Of a stretch of 5,773 bases of DNA, positions 1-5,027 are shown piece after piece; positions within the stretch are counted from its first letter, which is position 1, and each line of letters begins with the position of its first letter. Location of the stretch: positions 1 through 5,773 of the forward strand of contig CATLGN010000123.1 in the NCBI GenBank assembly GCA_949935685.1, given 5' to 3'. A program made the translations under genes and the position numbers. The notes below the pieces were generated by a model. That model saw only the letters and a program-made list of their open reading frames with translations. It searched no databases and was not told the origin of the DNA. Source of the DNA: an uncultured Lachnospiraceae bacterium (GTDB lineage Bacteria > Bacillota > Clostridia > Lachnospirales > Lachnospiraceae).

Positions 1-1
1 T

Positions 2-292
2 ATGGGGATTTACGGAACGGATGTCACAGAGGAGGCCAATGAAAAGCTGCAGGTGCCGTATGGGGCATATGTGACGGGAATCGAACTGGATTCTCCCGCT
101 ATGCAGGCGGGCATCCAGAGCGGCGATGTTATTGTCAGTCTCAACGGCAGAACGGTGGGCAATTACGACGAATATATCCGGGCGCTGCAGGACAGTACGC
201 CGGGCAGCACGGTGAATGTGACGCTGATGCGGAAAAATCAGGAAGAATACAAGTCTATGAGTTTTCTGGCGCCGCTCGGTGAATTGGATTGA
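2..292 (+). CDS. HtrA/DegP-like serine protease, C-terminal PDZ domain (5' partial)
   Basis: This is the 3' end of a longer gene that enters from the left edge; the ATG at base 2 is most likely an internal methionine, since no Shine-Dalgarno or upstream region can be seen. The 96 visible residues form one PDZ domain. GIYGTDVTEEA opens it, AYVTGIELDSPAMQAG is the typical 'V..V...SPA..AG' carboxylate-binding and helix region (about residues 22-37), and GIQSGDVIVSLNGRTV (37-52) is the classic 'GL..GDVI..ING' strand. The end, TPGSTVNVTLMRKNQ, matches the last PDZ strands. In HtrA-type (S1C) proteases such a domain follows an N-terminal membrane anchor and a trypsin-like domain and serves in envelope protein quality control. 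The catalytic triad lies outside the window, so the protease part is inferred. Another PDZ protein, such as an S41 peptidase, is less likely because the PDZ is C-terminal here. yhaM follows 34 bases after the stop. Confidence 0.8.
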   Translation: MGIYGTDVTEEANEKLQVPYGAYVTGIELDSPAMQAGIQSGDVIVSLNGRTVGNYDEYIRALQDSTPGSTVNVTLMRKNQEEYKSMSFLAPLGELD

Positions 293-326
293 TTAATAGA
301 ATAAAGACAGAAGGGGAGCATAGCGT

Positions 327-1271
327 ATGAAGTTTATCAAAGATTATAAAGAGGGAGACCGGGTATCGGACATCTATCTGTGTAAGCACAAACAATCGGC
401 TGTGACAAAAAACGGCAAGCCGTATGAAAATGTGATTTTGCAGGATAAGACCGGTACGATCGACGGAAAAATATGGGATCCCAACAATGCCGGTATCGGT
501 GAGTTTGACAGTCTGGATTATATTGAAGTTTACGGTGAAGTGACAAGTTTCCAGAGCGCGCTGCAGGTGAACATAAAACGCGTACGGCTCTGTCAGGAAG
601 GGGAATATTCGCCTGCCGATTATCTGCCGGTCAGCGGAAAGGATGCAGATGCCATGTATGCGGAACTGCTGGGCATCATTGACAGCGTTACCAATCCGTT
701 TCTGCGGGAACTGCTGAACAGCTTTTTCCGAAAGGATGAGACATTTGTCCGGGCATTCCGGCAGTCTTCCGCGGCGAAAACGGTACATCACGGTTTTGTG
801 GGCGGTCTTATGGAACATACACTGGGTGTGACAAAACTCTGCGAATATTACTGCGGCGCCTATACGCTTCTGAACAGAGATCTGCTGCTGACTGCGGCCA
901 TCTGCCACGACATTGGCAAGACGAGGGAATTGTCGCTTTTCCCGGAAAATGATTATACGGATGAAGGGCAGCTTTTGGGCCATATCGTGATGGGATCGGA
1001 AATGGTCGGAGAAAAAGCCCGGGCAATCAAAGGTTTCCCGCGCGGACTGGAGGGGGAATTGAAACATTGTATATTAGCCCATCATGGGGAATATGAATTT
1101 GGTTCGCCCAAGAAACCCGCGTTGATCGAGGCTGTGGCGCTGAATTTTGCGGATAATACGGACGCGAGACTGCAGACCTTTACGGAACTGCTGAACGGGG
1201 CGCAGAGCGACGGATGGCTCGGTTTTAACCGGCTGTTTGAGTCCAACGTGCGGAAAACGCATCTGGAATAG
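327..1271 (+). CDS. yhaM: 3'-5' exoribonuclease YhaM (OB-fold + HD domain)
   Basis: The 314-residue product has the length and domain order of Bacillus YhaM, a cytoplasmic metal-dependent 3'-5' exonuclease acting on RNA and single-stranded DNA. Residues 1-90 look like an OB-fold nucleic-acid-binding domain: a strand pattern with YENVILQDKTGTIDGKIW at 33-50 and a further strand at IEVYGEV (66-72). Residues about 150-285 are an HD phosphohydrolase domain. HHGFVGGLMEHT (153-164) supplies the first metal-binding histidine, AICHDIGKTREL (191-202) contains the HD pair H194-D195, AHHGEYEFGSPKKP (251-264) supplies H252/H253, and NFADNTDA (273-280) supplies the late aspartate. The ATG is well supported, with the purine-rich AAGGGGAG at 311-318 ending 8 bases before it. 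The short gap to the HtrA-like gene and the same-strand rlmD downstream suggest co-transcription. In the family it takes part in RNA turnover and transcript-end trimming. No key residue seems to be missing. Confidence 0.93.
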   Translation: MKFIKDYKEGDRVSDIYLCKHKQSAVTKNGKPYENVILQDKTGTIDGKIWDPNNAGIGEFDSLDYIEVYGEVTSFQSALQVNIKRVRLCQEGEYSPADYLPVSGKDADAMYAELLGIIDSVTNPFLRELLNSFFRKDETFVRAFRQSSAAKTVHHGFVGGLMEHTLGVTKLCEYYCGAYTLLNRDLLLTAAICHDIGKTRELSLFPENDYTDEGQLLGHIVMGSEMVGEKARAIKGFPRGLEGELKHCILAHHGEYEFGSPKKPALIEAVALNFADNTDARLQTFTELLNGAQSDGWLGFNRLFESNVRKTHLE

Positions 1272-1337
1272 CGGGTGGGGCGGAGCGCCGTGGGAGGGCG
1301 TCTGCCCGCGGAAAATGTGCGCGCAATCGAAAAGGCC

Positions 1338-1343
1338 GGAAGG
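1338..1343 (+). promoter_or_regulatory. Shine-Dalgarno deciding the rlmD start
   Basis: GGAAGG ends 9 bases before the ATG at 1353. It directly abuts the alternative ATG at 1344, which therefore has no usable spacing. The in-frame GTG at 1275 has no convincing site placed for it and would add 26 residues not usual in the family. This favours 1353 as the start. Confidence 0.6.
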
Positions 1344-1352
1344 ATGAGCGAT

Positions 1353-2732
1353 ATGAAATATGAAAAAAATGACATTGTTGTCATAAGAATAGAAGATATG
1401 GGAACCGGCGGCGAGGGAATCGGAAAGGCGGACGGCTTCCCGTTTTTTGTCAAAGATGCGCTGATCGGGGATACGGTGGAGGCGAGGGTCACGAAGGTGA
1501 AACAGAATTACGGCTATGCCAGAATGGAGAAGGTTATCGCGCCTTCTTCTTTTCGTGTGGAGCCGGTGTGCCCGTTTCACAGACAGTGCGGCGGCTGCCA
1601 GCTTCAGGCGCTGTCTTATGAGAAACAACTGGAATATAAGCAAAAAAAAGTGAACGATGTGCTGGTACGGATCGGCGGTTTTTCCGGAGAGACGATCGGG
1701 CGTATCATGGAACCCATTGTGGGAATGGAAAGCGGATTCCACTACCGGAACAAAGCGCAGTTTCCGATCGGAACCGATAAAAACGGGAATCCTGTCGCGG
1801 GCTTTTATGCGGGCCGGACGCACAGCATTATCGCCAATACGGACTGTGCGCTGGGCGTGCCGGAGAACCGGCAGATATTGGAAATCGTGCTGGCATATAT
1901 GCGGGAATATCATGTGCCGGCATATGACGAAAAGGCGGGAACGGGACTTGTGCGCCATGTGCTGATTCGCAAAGGCTTTGCGACCGGGGAGTTGATGGTA
2001 TGTCTGGTTATAAACGGAAAAAAACTGCCGGCTGCGGAACGGTTGATTGCCGCGCTGGCCGCGGTACCAAATATGACGAGCGTGTCATATAGTGTCAACG
2101 AAAAAAACACAAATGTCATTATGGGCGGGCAGATTGTATTGCTCTGGGGTAAGGAGCGGATTGCGGACAGGATCGGAGACATTACGTTTTCGATTTCGCC
2201 ATTGTCGTTCTATCAGGTCAATCCGGTGCAGACGGAAAAACTGTATGGGCTGGCGGCGGAGTTTGCGGATTTGAAAGGGAATGAGACGGTCTGGGATCTG
2301 TACTGCGGCATCGGAACGATTTCTCTGTTTCTGGCAGGAAAGGCAGGACAGGTTTACGGCGTGGAGGTTGTGCCGCAGGCTGTGGTGGACGCAAGGGATA
2401 ACGCTGCGCGCAACGGGATCGAAAATGCCTCGTTTTTTGTGGGAAAGGCGGAAGAAGTGCTTCCCGAGAAATATCGCCGGGAGGGGATTACGGCGGATGT
2501 GATCGTGGTCGACCCGCCCCGGAAAGGATGCGATGCGCGGTGCCTTGCCACGATGCTGCAGATGAGGCCGGAGAAAATCGTGTATGTGAGCTGCGACTGC
2601 GCTACCCTGGCGCGGGATTTGAAGGTGCTGTGCGCAGGCGGGTATGAGCCGGAGAGAGCGCGGGCGGTGGATATGTTTCCGATGACGGGGCATGTCGAGT
2701 GCGTAGTGTTGATGTCAAAAGTACAGAAGTAA
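1353..2732 (+). CDS. rlmD: 23S rRNA (uracil-C5)-methyltransferase RlmD/RlmCD (RumA family)
   Basis: The enzyme uses S-adenosylmethionine to make 5-methyluridine in 23S rRNA (U1939 in E. coli RlmD; Bacillus RlmCD also methylates U747). From the ATG at 1353 it is 459 residues, a normal family length. Residues 1-65 are a TRAM RNA-binding domain (MKYEKNDIVVIRIEDMGTGG). The 4Fe-4S ligands are visible as C73, C79 and C82 in CPFHRQCGGCQ, with the fourth at C165 (NTDCALG). FYQVN (286-290) is the family signature before the Rossmann fold. DLYCGIGTI (315-323) binds SAM, DPPRKG (387-392) lines the active site, C414 in VSCDCAT is the catalytic nucleophile, and E449 in GHVEC is the general base. The frame is open back to a GTG at 1275, but the Shine-Dalgarno and family length support 1353. 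It follows yhaM by 81 bases and ends at the terminator at 2763-2802. Which uridines are modified cannot be told from sequence alone; a tRNA m5U54 role is less likely, since Firmicutes generally use TrmFO. Confidence 0.93.
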   Translation: MKYEKNDIVVIRIEDMGTGGEGIGKADGFPFFVKDALIGDTVEARVTKVKQNYGYARMEKVIAPSSFRVEPVCPFHRQCGGCQLQALSYEKQLEYKQKKVNDVLVRIGGFSGETIGRIMEPIVGMESGFHYRNKAQFPIGTDKNGNPVAGFYAGRTHSIIANTDCALGVPENRQILEIVLAYMREYHVPAYDEKAGTGLVRHVLIRKGFATGELMVCLVINGKKLPAAERLIAALAAVPNMTSVSYSVNEKNTNVIMGGQIVLLWGKERIADRIGDITFSISPLSFYQVNPVQTEKLYGLAAEFADLKGNETVWDLYCGIGTISLFLAGKAGQVYGVEVVPQAVVDARDNAARNGIENASFFVGKAEEVLPEKYRREGITADVIVVDPPRKGCDARCLATMLQMRPEKIVYVSCDCATLARDLKVLCAGGYEPERARAVDMFPMTGHVECVVLMSKVQK

Positions 2733-2762
2733 ATACCGAAAAAGGCTTGAAAACAAGGCATT

Positions 2763-2802
2763 TCCGAGAGTTGGGAGTTCTTTTCCGGCTCTCGGATTTT
2801 TT
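2763..2802 (+). terminator. Rho-independent terminator after rlmD
   Basis: A long hairpin starts 30 bases after the rlmD stop. The left arm CCGAGAGTTGGGAG (2764-2777) pairs with TTTCCGGCTCTCGG (2782-2795) over 14 positions, including four G-T type pairs, around a TTCT loop (2778-2781). T2763-A2796 adds one more pair. A run of six T (2797-2802) follows, then CG and four more T. This ends the housekeeping transcript and separates it from the A+T-rich operon to the right. Confidence 0.92.
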
Positions 2803-2836
2803 CGTTTTGGGGTGCTTGCAGCCAGGAGAAATCGAG

Positions 2837-2923
2837 GGTTGAGTTGACAGGTTGAAAATGGGCAAGGTTGAGTTGATAAGATGATTTTGTGTAGAGTTGA
2901 GTTGATAAGGTGATTGTCTTGCG
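2837..2923 (+). repeat. Three degenerate 29-bp tandem units (GTTGAGTTGA core)
   Basis: Three units start at 2837, 2866 and 2895, exactly 29 bases apart. All share GTTGAGTTGA at their positions 2-11; units 2 and 3 extend this to GTTGAGTTGATAAG followed by TGATT. Unit 1 has GACAGG where the others have GATAAG. The second halves have diverged. The block lies between the rlmD terminator and the promoter of the modification operon. No coding function is apparent. Its role is unknown: it could be a degenerate intergenic repeat family, a protein-binding array or a scar at an insertion junction. Confidence 0.75.
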
Positions 2924-2928
2924 ACAAT
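2913..2928. repeat. Small perfect inverted repeat (hairpin-forming)
   Basis: ATTGTC (2913-2918) and GACAAT (2923-2928) are perfect inverted copies around a TTGC loop. It overlaps the tail of the third 29-bp unit and lies about 60 bases upstream of the -35 box. No T-run follows, so it is not a terminator. It could be a protein-binding palindrome, but six base pairs can also arise by chance. Confidence 0.4.
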
Positions 2929-2972
2929 GAGGATGCGGACAAGCAACCGTGCAAACGAAATTAGTTTTGCGT

Positions 2973-3008
2973 TCACAAACTTTTATAGACTTTTGCGTAT
3001 TTTTGTGA
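2973..3008. promoter_or_regulatory. Candidate operator over the modification-operon promoter
   Basis: TCACAAA (2973-2979) and TTTGTGA (3002-3008) are perfect 7-bp inverted copies separated by 22 bases. The -35 box lies between them, and the right copy overlaps the TGA of the extended -10. In addition TTTTGCGT occurs twice as a direct repeat (2965-2972 and 2991-2998), the second copy inside the promoter spacer. Such symmetry over a promoter is what an XRE-type repressor or controller encoded by the next gene would use. Binding is inferred only; the A+T-rich sequence raises the chance of accidental repeats. Confidence 0.4.
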
Positions 3009-3014
3009 TATAAT
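2986..3014 (+). promoter_or_regulatory. Sigma-A-type promoter with extended -10 for the modification operon
   Basis: The -10 is a perfect TATAAT (3009-3014) preceded by TGA, giving the extended -10 form TGnTATAAT. The -35 is TAGACT (2986-2991), matching TTGACA at four of six positions, with an ideal 17-base spacer. Transcription would start near 3021, giving a leader of about 90 bases before the regulator ATG at 3113. No competing terminator lies between this site and the three-gene operon. Confidence 0.85.
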
Positions 3015-3099
3015 ATTTAGCATAGGCCATCGACACTTCGAAATAAAGGCGTATAAGCATTCGGTGGTGCATAGAAGAACAGAAAAGCATACAAAGTGT

Positions 3100-3104
3100 G
3101 GAGG
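3100..3104 (+). promoter_or_regulatory. Shine-Dalgarno of the XRE regulator gene
   Basis: GGAGG ends 8 bases before the ATG at 3113. It lies inside the coding sequence that would result from the upstream in-frame GTG at 3098, which argues against that GTG as the start. Confidence 0.8.
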
Positions 3105-3112
3105 TAAAGCGG

Positions 3113-3361
3113 ATGCGTTTTAGCTACAATAAATTGTGGAAATTATTAATAGACCGCGGAATAAATAAAAAGACATTGCGTGAAATGAGTGGGATTAGTG
3201 CCACATCGGTTGCCAAACTTGGAAAAGGTGGCAACGTCAACACAGATGTGCTGCTTAGAATATGCAACGCTCTCAATTGTGATGTTGGAGATATTATGGA
3301 ATTTGTTAGAGAAGAAAATTTTGAAGAACAGGAACGAAAGGATGCATTTCCTAATGGGTAA
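3113..3361 (+). CDS. XRE/Cro-type helix-turn-helix regulator, probable controller of the modification operon
   Basis: From the ATG at 3113 the product has 82 residues; the in-frame GTG at 3098 would add five residues but overlaps the Shine-Dalgarno. The fold is a single Cro/C1-type HTH domain of the small YozG-like kind: helix 1 at FSYNKLWKLLIDRG (3-16), helix 2 at KTLREMSG (20-27), recognition helix at SATSVAKLGKG (29-39), then NVNTDVLLRICNALNCDVGDIMEF (41-64), the usual last two helices of the family. The tail 65-82 is charged and probably flexible. It is a cytoplasmic DNA-binding protein with no enzymatic or ligand domain. It is the first gene after a strong promoter carrying symmetric repeats and overlaps the adenine methyltransferase gene, so it probably autoregulates the operon as restriction-modification controller proteins do. 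Whether it represses or activates cannot be read from the sequence. Confidence 0.88.
   Translation: MRFSYNKLWKLLIDRGINKKTLREMSGISATSVAKLGKGGNVNTDVLLRICNALNCDVGDIMEFVREENFEEQERKDAFPNG
3330..3342 (+). promoter_or_regulatory. Ribosome-binding region for the adenine methyltransferase, inside the regulator gene
   Basis: Two candidate sites lie within the end of the regulator gene. AGGA at 3330-3333 ends 8 bases before the ATG at 3342. AAAGGA at 3337-3342 ends 11 bases before the second ATG at 3354. Both starts are plausible and differ by four residues. Either way the start precedes the regulator stop at 3359-3361, so the two genes are probably translationally coupled. Confidence 0.5.
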
Positions 3362-5027
3362 AACTAATACATCCTTGGCAAGGGTTGAAAAATATAGTGC
3401 TGTAGATGAGGCATTGAACCTTATCTATTTATATATACAAGAAGTTTATTCGCCGAAGGAAGTAGAACTGATTTGCGGTGAGTTAAAAAGCATTGCAAGA
3501 AGAGACGATTTTCAGTGTGTTGAGGTAGCTTCATCTAAGCGAACATATACTCAAGTTCAAGATGCTCTTTCCAAGATTAATGAGAAACAGAGCATAAGAA
3601 AAAGCAAAGGGGTATATTACACCCCAAATGATGTTGTCCGGTTTATCCTCACGAATAGTATTAAAGCCTCATTCGGAAAGCTTACAGCATCCAATGTTAG
3701 TGATTTGAACCTGGATAACATACCATACCGTTCATTTTGCTGTGGGAAGACCGTGTTTGACCCAACGTGTGGAGCTGGAGAATATCTGCTTGCAGCACTT
3801 GAAATTAAAATTGATTTGTTGAAGAAAAATGCAAAGATTACCAATCGTCTTATACAAGAGGTAGTTTCTACGATTTATGGCAATGATGTGAATGTTGAAT
3901 CCATTATTATTGCAGAATTGAGATTGCTACTGTTCATTATAGAATCTTGTGGCGTTGATTATTGTATCGGACTTGGAAATGTAATGAACAGACGATTCAC
4001 ATCCTTTGATTTTATTGCAGACGAGGCCTCTTTTGAGGATAAGTATCATATCGTGATAGGTAATCCACCTTATGTTGAGGATTTCAAATCCGGTCTTGAA
4101 CTTAGTGATAAATATGGGAACATTTATGCTAATATCCTCCTAAATGCGGCAAGGAAACTTGAAAAGAACGGTTCTATCGGATTTATAATTCCTCTTTCAT
4201 ATGTGTCTACACCGAGGATGAAAAAACTTCGAGAGGAATTAGGAGACCTGGTTTCTGAACAATATATTTTAAGTTACGCAGATAGACCGGATTGTTTATT
4301 TGATTCGGTGCATCAAAAATTATGTATTCTAATCGGCAAAGACCGAAAGGTGGAAAAAACTGTTTTTACCGGAAACTATCAGTATTGGTATAAGCAAGAA
4401 CGCGGTACGCTTTTTACTGATATCCAAATGGTAAGGAATAGATATGAGAATGCAGATTTTATTCCTAAGTTAGGCACACAACTGGATATTGATATCTACA
4501 AGAAAATAACTGATACACGAAAAATGCAATCGGTATATGCTATATCGAGAGCTGGCACTGAATCGGTTTTCTTAAATCGTCGAGAGGCGTTTTGGATGAA
4601 GGTCTATAGAGAAAAGGTAGATGACCCTGAATATAAGGTTTTCAGTTTTCATACCCCGTTAGAAGCTGATTTTTGCTATTGCCTGATCAACTCTACCCTT
4701 TTCTGGTGGTATTGGATTAGTGTGTCTGATTGTTGGCACGTTAGTAAAGATTTAAACGGATTCATGATGCCGCTACAGGTTGATATGACTGGTGCCACGG
4801 AATTGGCTAACAACTTAAGAGAGCGATTGGAAAAAACGAAAGTATATGTAGGCACAAAACAAACGCAGTATGAATATAAACATCGAGAGTGCTTGTCAGA
4901 AATTTGGGCTATAGATGATTTTATAAATGCTGCGTATGGACTAACTGAAACCGAAAGCAAATATATTAAGAATTTTGCTATTAGGTACAGGACAAGCGGA
5001 GGAATTGACGCAGATGAAAATAATTGA
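3342..5027 (+). CDS. N6-adenine DNA methyltransferase (gamma-class, Eco57I/N-6 type) of a restriction-modification system
   Basis: The 561-residue protein (numbered from the ATG at 3342) would transfer methyl from SAM to the N6 of adenine in DNA. Motif X is GVYYTPNDVVRFIL (90-103); motif I, the SAM loop, is FDPTCGAGEYLLAA (139-152); a motif II-like stretch is GNDVNVESIIIAELRLLL (180-197). Motif IV is NPPY (241-244) in HIVIGNPPYVED, the catalytic signature. GSIGFIIPLSYVS (277-289) and DRPDCLFDSVHQKLCILIG (314-332) follow in the order expected for gamma-class enzymes. Residues about 335-540 match no motif I recognise and probably hold the target-recognition domain. No PD-(D/E)xK or other nuclease motif is evident, and the length is far below that of fused type IIG enzymes, so it looks modification-only. 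The frame stays open back to 3189 inside the regulator gene, but that extension has no domain. The start at 3354 is an alternative. The gene overlaps the regulator by 20 bases and the cytosine methyltransferase by 14. Membership in the Alw26I/Eco31I adenine-methylase family is possible but unproven. Confidence 0.88.
   Translation: MHFLMGKTNTSLARVEKYSAVDEALNLIYLYIQEVYSPKEVELICGELKSIARRDDFQCVEVASSKRTYTQVQDALSKINEKQSIRKSKGVYYTPNDVVRFILTNSIKASFGKLTASNVSDLNLDNIPYRSFCCGKTVFDPTCGAGEYLLAALEIKIDLLKKNAKITNRLIQEVVSTIYGNDVNVESIIIAELRLLLFIIESCGVDYCIGLGNVMNRRFTSFDFIADEASFEDKYHIVIGNPPYVEDFKSGLELSDKYGNIYANILLNAARKLEKNGSIGFIIPLSYVSTPRMKKLREELGDLVSEQYILSYADRPDCLFDSVHQKLCILIGKDRKVEKTVFTGNYQYWYKQERGTLFTDIQMVRNRYENADFIPKLGTQLDIDIYKKITDTRKMQSVYAISRAGTESVFLNRREAFWMKVYREKVDDPEYKVFSFHTPLEADFCYCLINSTLFWWYWISVSDCWHVSKDLNGFMMPLQVDMTGATELANNLRERLEKTKVYVGTKQTQYEYKHRECLSEIWAIDDFINAAYGLTETESKYIKNFAIRYRTSGGIDADENN
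4998..5004 (+). promoter_or_regulatory. Shine-Dalgarno of the cytosine methyltransferase, inside the adenine methyltransferase gene
   Basis: GGAGGAA ends 9 bases before the ATG at 5014. That start precedes the stop of the adenine methyltransferase (5025-5027), giving a 14-base overlap typical of translational coupling. Confidence 0.75.

Noticed and set aside
255..1067. Long minus-strand open frame opposite yhaM (and similar ones opposite rlmD)
   Set aside because: The plus-strand protein has clear catalytic motifs; the antisense frames show no recognisable domain or ribosome-binding site and are frame shadows of G+C-rich coding DNA.
1275..1352. GTG start for rlmD at 1275 (26 extra residues)
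   Set aside because: No good Shine-Dalgarno, and the TRAM domain begins normally at MKYEKND; the ATG at 1353 gives the usual family length.
2746..2757. CTTG-AAAA-CAAG mini-hairpin after rlmD
   Set aside because: Only four base pairs, easily due to chance, and the strong terminator follows directly.
2837..2923. CRISPR array
   Set aside because: The unit period is only 29 bases in total, so there is no room for repeat plus spacer; the units are degenerate and no cas gene is present.
2602..2976. Minus-strand open frames covering the tandem repeats and terminator
   Set aside because: They run through the terminator hairpin and the 29-bp repeats, have repetitive unconvincing protein sequence, and overlap the end of rlmD antisense.
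2803..3112. Insertion sequence or transposon remnant in the gene-free stretch
   Set aside because: No transposase-like coding sequence or terminal inverted repeats with target duplication are visible; only short repeats and the promoter are.
3189..3341. Open extension of the adenine methyltransferase frame upstream to an ATG at 3189
   Set aside because: It lies wholly inside the XRE regulator gene in another frame, encodes no family-like residues and has no suitable ribosome-binding site; the ATGs at 3342 and 3354 are better.
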